A DNA stretch of 55,082 nt, taken from positions 1 through 55,082 of the forward strand of contig JBELML010000025.1 of assembly GCA_042095835.1 (NCBI GenBank). Reading direction: 5' to 3'. Within the stretch, counting starts at the first letter, position 1. Each line of letters starts with the position of its first letter. Shown here in pieces: positions 44,295-53,463 of the stretch. The notes beneath the pieces are model-generated. The model had not been told where the DNA came from, ran no database searches, and saw only the letters and a list, made by a program, of their open reading frames with translations. The position numbers and the translations under genes are program-made. The stretch is from DATFKA01 sp042095835 (lineage in GTDB: Bacteria > Bacteroidota > Bacteroidia > Chitinophagales > Saprospiraceae).

Positions 44295-45677
44295 TTAATT
44301 GAATTTACGTTTGAAAAACCAAGTATTATCATTTAATGAAAATCCGAATGTAAATTGGGCAAAGTTCTCTTTAATAAGATTGCCTGCCTCCATCTGACCG
44401 AATTCAAAACCTAAATGTATAAAAGATAGTGCTTGTCGCTGCCTTTCAATAGGCAGACTCACTCCAAGCGTTGCTCCTCGCATCTCAATTTGCTGTCCAG
44501 CAATAGATCGAGGATCTGTACCAAAATATCCACCAACACGATACCGAATACGCTCCAAATACCTATTATAAGAGGTAATATCTGGAATCCATTCTGCTCC
44601 TAAGGATAACCTATAGCTATCGGCCAACACATCTGGCTTGATATCGTTGGAGTAGTTGCTCCAATTCCCCAAGTTATATTCTGCACTGACCTTGAAATTA
44701 TTAATCCTTTCAAAGGTAAGTCCAAATCCATATTCACTGGGTAATACACCAGTGAGCTTTACATCCGTATTGCTTAAGAGCGTATCTACACTTGTCAGGC
44801 GAATACCAAAATTGTCTCTGCTGTAAAATTGACTAACATTGGTCGTGAAACCAGCTTCGTTGCTAGCCGTAGCACCAATGACAATTCTGCGTCTTTTATT
44901 CACGCTATTTTGGTTGCGAGATTCTGGGTCTAGATAGAATGTATACTGTACGCCTCCTTTGAATTGGAAACCACTCACACTAAATTCGTCAAGAAATTCG
45001 GTAGAATAAGCGATTAAATTTAAGCTATCTAGCGATACGCGTCGACTATTAGTGATTTTTCCAAAGACATAGGATGCATTGACCCCAACTGCCAGGTTCT
45101 TGTACCTGAAACCATTCCCCCAATTCAACTTGTAGGTGCCGCCCGTTCCTTTCAGGGAGTTGGTATAAGTACCAAAAAACTCTACGGCATCTTGGACATC
45201 GACATTGTAGCCGACATTGGTATAGGGCTGAATACTAAGGTTCATGCCCCAAGTGAAATCAGGTTTTTTTTCGTCTCTCGCGAGATTAATAGGGTTTTTA
45301 AGTGGAAACGATAGCGATAGGTATTGTAGGTTTCCTGCCCAAAAAGTTTGGCTTTGATTCTCGATCTCCAAGCCCACATTACGTACGTTGATGGACCCCT
45401 CAAGTGATGTATTTGCCAAGAAAGCCAAAGCTGCTGGGTTGACCAAGTTAGCATTCGTGGTGCTGATATAGGCGATACCCGTTCCTCCCATTTGTTGCTG
45501 ATCGGCGGTATAAGGCGACAAAAATTGCCCCAAACCGAATCGACTTAAAGGAGAATTATCTTTTGGTAATATAGTAGTATTTGCTGTATTACCAGAGTTG
45601 ATCTGAGCAAAAGCAGACAAGCTTAGCCCCATGACCAAGGTAAGTGTAGCAATTATTCTACTAAATTTTTTAAACAT
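44295..45677 (-). CDS. Outer-membrane beta-barrel protein (FadL/OmpP1-like layout)
   Basis: A 460-residue exported protein with a signal peptide (about 1-24, ending AFAQ). After it comes DNSPLSRFGLGQFLSPY, then MGGTGIAYISTTNANLVNPAA, a pattern shared by FadL/OmpP1 and PorV-like barrels where an N-terminal plug precedes the strands. The rest alternates short strands and loops up to the aromatic-ended FTFGFSLNDNTWFFKRKFN. The start codon overlaps the end of coaX by 8 bp. The cargo is unknown. Confidence 0.7.
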   Translation of the reverse strand: MFKKFSRIIATLTLVMGLSLSAFAQINSGNTANTTILPKDNSPLSRFGLGQFLSPYTADQQQMGGTGIAYISTTNANLVNPAALAFLANTSLEGSINVRNVGLEIENQSQTFWAGNLQYLSLSFPLKNPINLARDEKKPDFTWGMNLSIQPYTNVGYNVDVQDAVEFFGTYTNSLKGTGGTYKLNWGNGFRYKNLAVGVNASYVFGKITNSRRVSLDSLNLIAYSTEFLDEFSVSGFQFKGGVQYTFYLDPESRNQNSVNKRRRIVIGATASNEAGFTTNVSQFYSRDNFGIRLTSVDTLLSNTDVKLTGVLPSEYGFGLTFERINNFKVSAEYNLGNWSNYSNDIKPDVLADSYRLSLGAEWIPDITSYNRYLERIRYRVGGYFGTDPRSIAGQQIEMRGATLGVSLPIERQRQALSFIHLGFEFGQMEAGNLIKENFAQFTFGFSLNDNTWFFKRKFN

Positions 45678-46392
45678 TGTAGTGTAGTGTTTTATTTAGG
45701 CCGATGAGGACTAAATTTTGATTCACAAATATCTTGCTTTTCAATTTTTTTGCAAAAAATTCCGCATCTCCCCCCGTTAATAATACGTTAACAAAAGGGT
45801 ATTTTGTTTTTATTTCATTTATATATCCTTGCATTTCAAAGAGTAAGCCATAATAAGCTCCATCTTGCAAAGCCGAATTTGTATCTTCTCCAAGCCAATT
45901 ATCCAATGCTTTAGTCTCCGGTCTGGGCAGTTTTGCCGTAAAATGCTCCATCGCATCTAATCTCATCTGCCAACCTGGACTAATATTACCACCCAGGTAC
46001 TGCCGCTTATTGTCTAGCACATCATAGGTCACACAGGTACCTGCATCTATGACTAATGCTGCTTGATCGGGGTACAATGCATGTGCACCCATAATAGCAG
46101 CCAGCCGATCTTTACCCAGGGTCTTGGGCGTTTTATATTGGTTTTTAATTGGTAAAGGTGTTCGGTAGTCCAAATTAAGCAAAGGGCATTTTTCTCTAAT
46201 TAGGGTTTTTATAGCTTTTGGTAAATCTGCCCCTACTGTACAATAGATGGCTTTTTCTATATTTTGGTTGGTTATCCATTTCTTAAGATCACCAATCTTT
46301 TCCCAAGTGCCTACCCTTTTTTCCACCAATTCCTCTCCCTGGAAAAGTCCAAGTTTAATCCGCGTGTTTCCTATGTCGAGCGTCAGGGTTAT
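45670..46392 (-). CDS. coaX: Type III pantothenate kinase with a non-standard start codon
   Basis: CoaX phosphorylates pantothenate, the first step of coenzyme A synthesis. The phosphate-binding motif LDIGNTRIKLGLF is encoded at about 46380-46342. Further conserved parts are GKDRLAAIMGAHALYP, the catalytic VIDAGTCVTYD, GGNISPG and LLTGGDAEFF. The first conventional start (TTG at 46329) would delete DIGNTRIK, which the enzyme needs. Upstream of the motif the frame holds only ATT, ATA, ACC, CTG and ACG codons before an in-frame TGA (46401-46399). ATA at 46392 gives MTLTLDIGNT, the best match in length to family members. A base error turning ATG into ATA would explain it. Confidence 0.85.
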   Translation of the reverse strand: MTLTLDIGNTRIKLGLFQGEELVEKRVGTWEKIGDLKKWITNQNIEKAIYCTVGADLPKAIKTLIREKCPLLNLDYRTPLPIKNQYKTPKTLGKDRLAAIMGAHALYPDQAALVIDAGTCVTYDVLDNKRQYLGGNISPGWQMRLDAMEHFTAKLPRPETKALDNWLGEDTNSALQDGAYYGLLFEMQGYINEIKTKYPFVNVLLTGGDAEFFAKKLKSKIFVNQNLVLIGLNKTLHYNV

Positions 46393-46645
46393 AATGAGTC
46401 AATTTTGTCTACCTACGCTAAAGCTTTCTCCGGCGGCCGAAACCTCAGGCGAAGGACTCGGTAGTTGAATAATGAGTGAATGTTGAAATAAGTGTTTGTC
46501 AGTATGAAATTCGACCAGATTGCATTGTTGCGCATTACAATGGTCTCATTAACATAACATATAGCATATAACACTTAGCATATAATACCCTTTAGACTCC
46601 AAATATCATTCTTTGTTTCTTATCAAAAGCCAAAGGAAAAGTTAA

Positions 46646-48175
46646 CTAGTGCTTAAAGTGGCGAACACCTGTCATGACCATCGCCATACTGTGCTCGTCG
46701 CAATAATCGATACTTAGCTGATCTTTTATGGAGCCTCCTGGTTGAATCACTGCTCTCACACCCGCTTGATCCGCTATCTCCACACAATCTGGGAATGGGA
46801 AGAAAGCATCGGAGGCCATCACACTATCCTTTACATCAAAACCAAATTGCTGTGCTTTTAGTACGGCTTGTCTTAGTGCATCTACCCGCGAAGTTTGACC
46901 ACATCCCATACCGATGAGTTGCTTGTTGCGTGCTAGTACGATTGTATTTGATTTCAAGTGCTTACCTACTTTAGCAGCAAAAAGTAGATCACTTGTTTCA
47001 ACCTCGCTTGGGGCTCTTTTAGTGGCTACTGTTAAATCGTCAGAGCTTTCAACGGCTAAATCTGTGTCTTGTTCGATCACGCCATTGAGGCAAGTTTTGA
47101 AACTTTTTGCTGGACGATCGAAATGTTTGATTTTGAGTAAAATGCGCTTCGATTTCTTTTGTAATAGGGCTAGGGCATCTTCCTCAAATGCCGGAGCAAT
47201 GAGTACCTCGTAGAAAAGCTTGTTGATCTCCTTGGCTGTCGCTAAATCAATCGTCGTATTGGCGATTAAAATACCACCAAAAGCAGAAATATTATCACCA
47301 GCTAGAGCTGCTTCCCATGCTTCGAGTATCGTAGGGCGGATAGCAACACCACATGAATTGGTATGTTTCAATACTGCAAAAGTAGGTGCTTCGTCTACAA
47401 ATTCGGTCATCAATCCTACTGCAGCATCAATATCAACTAAGTTGTTAAAAGACAATGCCTTGCCTCCTAATACTTCAAATTGCTCGCTTAAGTCTCCATA
47501 ATAGGTGCCTGATTGGTGTGGGTTTTCTCCATATCGTAGCGCCTGTGAGGTATGCAAGCTCTTTTTGAAGGTTGGCTCCTGGATATCTTGATTGAAATAA
47601 TTGGTAATCGCTACATCGTAATTCGAAGAAATCTTAAATGCTTGTAGCGCTAGGTATTTTCGATCTGCTAGGTGTGTACTGCCATTTTTCTCTTCTAATA
47701 ATTGAAGAAGATAGTCGTATTCACTTTGAGCAGGTACGATGGCTACATCTTTATAGTTTTTAGCCGCGGCTCGGATCAGCGAGATACCACCAATATCAAT
47801 TTTCTCAATAATTGCTGATTCCTCATCCGTAGAAGCGACGGTTTCCTCAAATGGATAGAGATCTACAATAACCAAATCTAAGGTAGGGATCTCATATTGT
47901 TGTAGTTGCTGCAAATGATCCTCTTCTCTGCGGGCTAGAATTCCACCAAAAACCTTAGGGTGCAATGTTTTTACGCGACCATCTAAAATGGAAGGGTAAG
48001 AAGTCAGGTCCTCGACTGCATTTACTTTGATTCCTAATCCTTCAATAAACTTTTGGGTGCCGCCTGTAGAGTAAATCGCAACACCAAGTTCGTTGAGTTT
48101 TTGAGCAATGGGTGCTAAACCATCTTTATGGTACACCGAAATAAGTGCAGATTGTATTTTTCTATTTTCAGCCAT
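46646..48175 (-). CDS. purH: Bifunctional AICAR transformylase/IMP cyclohydrolase
   Basis: A 509-residue enzyme for the last two steps of IMP synthesis. The N-terminal MGS-like cyclohydrolase domain begins KIQSALISVYHKDGL and has STGGTQKFIE and DGRVKTLHPKVFGGILAR. The C-terminal transformylase domain has RYGENPHQSGTYYG, the VLKHTNSCGVAI block with the catalytic Lys-His pair, and SDAFFPFPDCVEIA. The ATG at 48175 is preferred to one 60 bp upstream. TACATTTG (48278-48271 on the minus strand) could be its -7 box, but no -33 TTG is well placed. Bases 46393-46645 downstream are AT-rich with no gene. Confidence 0.95.
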   Translation of the reverse strand: MAENRKIQSALISVYHKDGLAPIAQKLNELGVAIYSTGGTQKFIEGLGIKVNAVEDLTSYPSILDGRVKTLHPKVFGGILARREEDHLQQLQQYEIPTLDLVIVDLYPFEETVASTDEESAIIEKIDIGGISLIRAAAKNYKDVAIVPAQSEYDYLLQLLEEKNGSTHLADRKYLALQAFKISSNYDVAITNYFNQDIQEPTFKKSLHTSQALRYGENPHQSGTYYGDLSEQFEVLGGKALSFNNLVDIDAAVGLMTEFVDEAPTFAVLKHTNSCGVAIRPTILEAWEAALAGDNISAFGGILIANTTIDLATAKEINKLFYEVLIAPAFEEDALALLQKKSKRILLKIKHFDRPAKSFKTCLNGVIEQDTDLAVESSDDLTVATKRAPSEVETSDLLFAAKVGKHLKSNTIVLARNKQLIGMGCGQTSRVDALRQAVLKAQQFGFDVKDSVMASDAFFPFPDCVEIADQAGVRAVIQPGGSIKDQLSIDYCDEHSMAMVMTGVRHFKH

Positions 48176-48320
48176 TAAAGCTTTTAATTTAATTCTTTGA
48201 GAAAGCTGGTAATGTGCTATAGCTTGAGTACTCAAAGAAGATTTTTAAACAACTTATTCAATTGAAGCTGCAAATGTAGTGAAATTGACTTGAAAATTGA
48301 TGCCTAAAGCTTGACTCCCC

Positions 48321-51089
48321 TTATTTGTATTTTAATACAATACTCGGATCAAAGGCATATCGCCCAAAAGATTGGCCATAAATCGCTAAGCCACCGCTGT
48401 CTTGGCTTGCCAATCGAATCCGGATGCTCCCCTTTTTTTTAGCCGCCTGCAGTTGCTTTTTGGAGATAGGTACTTTGATAAGGTAGCCATAAGAACCAGC
48501 CTCTCGGAGTTGACGGTTTTGCTTTTGGTTATGCCAAGAAAGTACACCGCGATGGTCCGCTGGGTCATCAGCAAGATCAACCTTTTGTTGTACTTGACCG
48601 TTGACACTGATTTGTATAGTCGATGGATATTTACTTTCATCAGTCATTGGGTAGGCATTAGGATTGGCACTTGGGGCGGCTTTGGAGCCTTTCATATAAT
48701 CCTTATTGCGATCAAACTCCTCGATATCTTTTACAAACAGTTCTTTTGCGGAAGCTTCAATAATGAAGTAGCTATCTGCAAGTCCAGCTAGCTTGGTTTT
48801 TTGATCAATAGGGAAACTATACTCAAAGAAACCCTTGCCCGCACCATTTACCTTTTTACCATCTAATACCTCCCATTGCTTCTTTGACCACTTCGCATTT
48901 TGGAACTGATTTGCTGGTGTAGACAGATGGACCGTTTTGGGTATCGATTGATCAGAATTGATAACAAAGTGCATAAAATTGCGATGTAATATTTTACCAT
49001 CCTGGTCTTTTACCCAAAGTTTTAAAACCGCTAGGCCTTTAATATCCGGAACCTTTAACTTAATGGGCGTCAGCGCTTTTTGCATCCAAGGCTCATAATT
49101 GATTGTAATGGATTGAGACAGGTTTTTCTCCGTTTCTCCAATATAGTTGGTAGTGACCAACTCATAAGTGATATCAACTTGATTGCCGATAGCTTGATCG
49201 GTCATGGAGGACAAAAATAGTGGCACTTCTACTTCACTACCACCATTTACAGTCTTGCAAATTTCATTTCCAGTAGATAAATAGATGGGGCTGTGTAGAT
49301 CATTCAAAACCATCCCTTCTACGATATCTTCCATACCTGTGAATTTCTCAGAACGATCAAATCGCCAATATCCATTCCACTCATTGATGACATCGTGATG
49401 CTCCGTATACAACCAACCGGCGACCTTAGGATACATCCGAAAGGTATTGATCATTCGGTGGTAATCCCAAGACCAATCAACATCGCCAGCACTGCCATCA
49501 TAGCCCCAGACATTGCCACACTCTGAGTTGATGTTGGGTTGGTTCCCTTGAGTGAAGCCCTCCTCGAAGTGATGGGTACTTCCAGCATAGGTTTGTTCAT
49601 TGAGCTCGCTTAGGTAGCTGTCCCATTCGTAGCCAGGTAGATAGATGTGCCAGGAGTTGATGTCTGTTTCTGTATGCCCTCTTCCGCAGCAAATAGAGTT
49701 ATCTTCAACTAGTCGACTCTGGTCTAAGGACTTAGCGAGATAGTACATTGAGGCCACCCAATTTTGCGTAGCTGGCGTATAGGCCCTTTGAGCTTTACCT
49801 TGATCATCAGTGCCTACTTGTGACCATAGTCCCCAGGTTTCATTAAAGATGACCCAAGAAAATATAGACGGATGGTTGTAGTCTCGTTTGATCATTTGGC
49901 GCAGGGTATATTCTGACTCTGCCTGCATTAATTCGTCGGGCTCGCCCCAGCTATTGGGTAAATCTTGCATGACAAGCAGCCCCAATTTATCAGCCCAATA
50001 CAGCTTTCTAGGTATTTCTACTTTGATATGCGGACGTATCCCATTCAGACCAATCGATTTACTCCTCAGGATTTCTTCTTTCATAAATTGATCACTCGGG
50101 AAGGTATAAAAACCATCTGGATGATAAGATTGATCCAAAGCGAGTTGTAAATAAACGGGTTGATTATTAAGTGCAATATACGGGAAGTCCGTACCGGGTA
50201 ATTTTTCTACAGATATTTTCCGCATCCCAAAGTAGGAATGTACCTCATCATCTTCAAGCTTGGCTTGGACTTCATAAAGGAATGGATCATCCAAACTCCA
50301 CAAACGAGCATCAGGGATATTTACGGAAAATTGAACTTTGGTTTTCCCAGCTGGGACTTTTACTTCTTCCTGGATGGGATTATCTAGACCAGCAATAGCT
50401 AGAGAGAGATCAAGTTCTTGATCTGCTGCTTGGGCTAGGTAGGCCGTAATATCTACTTTGTTCTGGTCAATATCTGGGGTGAAATGGAGGGCATCTAAAT
50501 GATATTGGCCGCGCGCTTCTAAATAGATGGTTTGCCAGATTCCACGCGCATTTCCATAACCTTGTTTACCATACAGGGTATGATTTCTTCGTTTATCATC
50601 TACTCTAATAATCAGGTGCTGCGCTTGATTGGCTTTGATAAGCTCGGTGATCTCAAAGGAAAAGGGCACGTAGCCTCCTTCGTGACGCCCCAGATGCTGA
50701 CCATCCAGCCATACATCTGTTTGCCAATCTGCGGCACCGATCGTGAGAAAGGTTCTTTTATCTTTTGGCCAATTAGGGTTGATCATGATGGGCTTGTAGT
50801 ACCAGGCCACGTCTGCTTCATCTTCTACGCCAGACAATTTCGATCCCCAAGGAAAGGGTACTGTAATTTCTTTATCAAATCCACTGGTGCCTTTGTACCA
50901 TTCTTTGTCTATGCCTTCATCACTAGGATCAAATTTAAAAGCCCAAGTTCCATTGAGGTTGAGCCAAGTTTTGCGCTCAAAATCAGGTCGGGGATGCTCC
51001 GCTAAAGGAATTTCTTGCGCCTGAATGGTATTGAAAATCAGCAGCAGCATGCCAATTAGCGGCAGTGTAAATTTACTTAGATGTTGCAT
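48321..51089 (-). CDS. Exported glycoside hydrolase family 2 enzyme
   Basis: A 922-residue secreted beta-glycosidase of GH2, from the ATG at 51089. After the signal peptide (about 1-25) come the jelly-roll sugar-binding domain (about 30-195), an immunoglobulin-like domain (about 200-300) and the TIM barrel (about 300-610). The acid/base Glu is in IFNETWG (about 417) and the nucleophile Glu in INSECGN (about 523). Two beta-rich domains follow. The specificity (galactoside, glucuronide, mannoside) cannot be read off. Its gene starts 11 bp after the DUF5916 gene ends, which suggests joint expression. No type IX sorting domain is evident. Confidence 0.88.
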   Translation of the reverse strand: MQHLSKFTLPLIGMLLLIFNTIQAQEIPLAEHPRPDFERKTWLNLNGTWAFKFDPSDEGIDKEWYKGTSGFDKEITVPFPWGSKLSGVEDEADVAWYYKPIMINPNWPKDKRTFLTIGAADWQTDVWLDGQHLGRHEGGYVPFSFEITELIKANQAQHLIIRVDDKRRNHTLYGKQGYGNARGIWQTIYLEARGQYHLDALHFTPDIDQNKVDITAYLAQAADQELDLSLAIAGLDNPIQEEVKVPAGKTKVQFSVNIPDARLWSLDDPFLYEVQAKLEDDEVHSYFGMRKISVEKLPGTDFPYIALNNQPVYLQLALDQSYHPDGFYTFPSDQFMKEEILRSKSIGLNGIRPHIKVEIPRKLYWADKLGLLVMQDLPNSWGEPDELMQAESEYTLRQMIKRDYNHPSIFSWVIFNETWGLWSQVGTDDQGKAQRAYTPATQNWVASMYYLAKSLDQSRLVEDNSICCGRGHTETDINSWHIYLPGYEWDSYLSELNEQTYAGSTHHFEEGFTQGNQPNINSECGNVWGYDGSAGDVDWSWDYHRMINTFRMYPKVAGWLYTEHHDVINEWNGYWRFDRSEKFTGMEDIVEGMVLNDLHSPIYLSTGNEICKTVNGGSEVEVPLFLSSMTDQAIGNQVDITYELVTTNYIGETEKNLSQSITINYEPWMQKALTPIKLKVPDIKGLAVLKLWVKDQDGKILHRNFMHFVINSDQSIPKTVHLSTPANQFQNAKWSKKQWEVLDGKKVNGAGKGFFEYSFPIDQKTKLAGLADSYFIIEASAKELFVKDIEEFDRNKDYMKGSKAAPSANPNAYPMTDESKYPSTIQISVNGQVQQKVDLADDPADHRGVLSWHNQKQNRQLREAGSYGYLIKVPISKKQLQAAKKKGSIRIRLASQDSGGLAIYGQSFGRYAFDPSIVLKYK

Positions 51090-51100
51090 GATAAAGCATT

Positions 51101-53362
51101 TTAAAGATTGAGCCAATAATTAACCTTCGCTACTAGAGCCCGATTTTTCTTTCCCCAGACTTCGATCGCATAATTATCAGAGTACACGATAAACAGATCA
51201 GACATGGGCGAGAAGCGCCACTGTAGTCGGCTATTGATGTTGAAATTGTCTCTTTGGGTATTGAATTGTAGAAAGGTAGTCCAGAACACACTCTTAGAGA
51301 AGTTTATTTCTATTCTTGGGCCAATCAAGATGAGGTCTTCTGCACCATAAGGTTCTGGAAATTCTAATTGATTATACACAAAATTAAGGCCAAAATTTCC
51401 CCAGGGTTGTACCCGATATTGTACGCGCATGGAGGCTTGGAATCGGTCACCGTTAAAAAAGCTACCGTATTGAGTTCCTAGGGTATAGGTGAAAAAACGC
51501 CGCGAATCACTAGAGAACTCTGCACCAATGTACTGATAATTGTATCTACCAGCCGGTAAGGGATCATCATCCGTAAATCCGAATGGGAAAAGGAGCTCTC
51601 GTGTTTGGTTACTGTATTCTAGATTAAAAGACCCTGTATTGGCAAAGTTGATAATGTAGCTTGCAAATACATTGCTTTGTAATAAGTCCCAACTAGTACT
51701 GAGGTCCATAACATGCCTGAGGCCCCACTGGTGGGAGTTGATTTTAGCCTGGTTTTCAGGATAATAGGTGTAGTTGAAACGCCCAAAGGAATGATTGAGA
51801 CCAATGTGAATGGTGGTATCGCGTACCTCATCGTATTGCTCTGAAAAGGGAATCCAGCCCATGTCGGCATAGTAGTTGTCGCCAATACCGGCTAGGTTCC
51901 AATAGGCGTTGATACTTCGGGTATCGTATCCTATACCTATATTGTAGAAATAATTATCTCCTTCGACACCATCGCTGTTCGAGAAGCCTATTCCTGAGAA
52001 AGCCTGCCACTTGGCATCGCGAGAGAAATATTTAAATTCAGCACCATAGTTTCTATTGAAGTCGGCCCCTAGGCTTTCTGGTCGCTGCATAGCTTGGCGG
52101 TTGTGGAAGTAAGCTTGCACCGTTGACCGCTCTAATACTCTCTGCTGCAAAGTGAAAGAAGTGTAATTTTGGCGATCAAATTCATCCGTTGCGCGGGTTT
52201 GTAGATTCATCAAGCCCATGCGTAAATCTTTTTTGAGACTACCGCTGATACGAGCTCCATATTCAATTGGAATGGTATTGCCATCTTCATCTAGCCCGAT
52301 CCGGCGAGAGAAAAAAGGGCGCATTGGTGGTATACCAAAGTTGGCAAACAAGTCACTGTTTTCTAAGAAAAACAACCGCCTTTCGGGGAATCGAATATTG
52401 AAAGTAGTCAGGTTAGTGACCTGTTGATCTACATCTACTTGTGAGAAATCAGGATTGATGGTGAGGTCTAGGTTGAGGCTGGAACTTAGCGCAACCTTTG
52501 CATCAGTACCGACGCGAGCATTGTAGTTTCGTTCGGTAGGCGACTCTTCATAATCTGCGTCGAAGGACCCCAGCGTGTAAGGAATCAAGGAGAAGTTTCC
52601 TTTTACTTTGGCTGGTGCCTTATCCCAGATCAAGGCACCAGTATAACCTAAATCTACCGTTAGGAATTGTACGGGTACGGGAGACCAAGTATGCCAGGCA
52701 TTCGTACGTGGTTCGCCTCTAGAAAAGTTGACACCCCATTGGGTATTTTGAGGATCAAAGCGTAAGGTTTTAAAAGGTATAGCAATTTCAATGGTCCATT
52801 CTTCCACACCGGTTTGTACGGCGGAGAACCACTTATTATCCCAGGCGAAATTAAAGGCACTATTTCCACCGCCCCGTGAATTCATTTCTGCTCTGGTACC
52901 TGTGCGTCCAGAGACAAGAGCCTCTACCTGCACACCCGCTGGATTAACGCCGAAAATAAAGCCGTTGGTAGATTCATTGGTTGGATCGATGAGAATGGTG
53001 AAAACATCACCAGTCCAAAAGGCGCCGTTATCTCGTTTGAGCGTAGGTATGATATAATCATTGGGCCCTTTACATGTCACGGCAAAGTAGATATTTTGCT
53101 CGTCGTAGGCCATTTGTACACTGGTCTGTAGCTCGTCTTTTACTTTGGAATCATCTACCGGAAAGCTCATCCAAAAAGGACTGGTGCTGGGCGCAGATGT
53201 CCAGATTTGTTCCTCCAAGCGACCATCAAGACGTATTTTTTCGTCGGTTTGTACGATTTGGAGTTGATATTGGTCTTGTAGTGATGTATTGTCTTGTTCT
53301 TGCCCAAATGTAGTGGCTAAAACCAAACAGCAAAATAGTGTGGTGTATAAATACTTAATCAT
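51101..53362 (-). CDS. CBM9-like domain plus DUF5916 outer-membrane protein
   Basis: A 753-residue exported protein. A signal peptide (about 1-20) precedes a CBM9-like beta sandwich (about 35-225) that starts IRLDGRLEEQIWTSAPS and includes GDVFTILIDPTNEST and EIAIPFKTLRFDP. The remainder is a DUF5916 region with barrel-like strands, recognisable from DLTINPDFSQVDVDQQVTNLT and FPERRLFFLENSDLF. It ends NRALVAKVNYWLNL. Proteins of this kind are frequent in Bacteroidota and are thought to sit in the outer membrane. Placement next to GH2 hints at glycan handling. Confidence 0.85.
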   Translation of the reverse strand: MIKYLYTTLFCCLVLATTFGQEQDNTSLQDQYQLQIVQTDEKIRLDGRLEEQIWTSAPSTSPFWMSFPVDDSKVKDELQTSVQMAYDEQNIYFAVTCKGPNDYIIPTLKRDNGAFWTGDVFTILIDPTNESTNGFIFGVNPAGVQVEALVSGRTGTRAEMNSRGGGNSAFNFAWDNKWFSAVQTGVEEWTIEIAIPFKTLRFDPQNTQWGVNFSRGEPRTNAWHTWSPVPVQFLTVDLGYTGALIWDKAPAKVKGNFSLIPYTLGSFDADYEESPTERNYNARVGTDAKVALSSSLNLDLTINPDFSQVDVDQQVTNLTTFNIRFPERRLFFLENSDLFANFGIPPMRPFFSRRIGLDEDGNTIPIEYGARISGSLKKDLRMGLMNLQTRATDEFDRQNYTSFTLQQRVLERSTVQAYFHNRQAMQRPESLGADFNRNYGAEFKYFSRDAKWQAFSGIGFSNSDGVEGDNYFYNIGIGYDTRSINAYWNLAGIGDNYYADMGWIPFSEQYDEVRDTTIHIGLNHSFGRFNYTYYPENQAKINSHQWGLRHVMDLSTSWDLLQSNVFASYIINFANTGSFNLEYSNQTRELLFPFGFTDDDPLPAGRYNYQYIGAEFSSDSRRFFTYTLGTQYGSFFNGDRFQASMRVQYRVQPWGNFGLNFVYNQLEFPEPYGAEDLILIGPRIEINFSKSVFWTTFLQFNTQRDNFNINSRLQWRFSPMSDLFIVYSDNYAIEVWGKKNRALVAKVNYWLNL

Positions 53363-53463
53363 GGCTTAATTTCAGACTAATCCTAATGAGGATGGAAGAT
53401 AAGCCTTTCTTGCGAGATAGTTAATTGGGGTTTAGTTTTTCCTAAAATGTATATACAATTTGC

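Noticed and set aside
46412..46455. Third copy of the CTGCCTACC/CTCAGGCAG hairpin module near coaX
   Set aside because: Only scattered words match (CCTAC, AAGCTT, CTCAGGC), and the arms do not pair well enough to call it.
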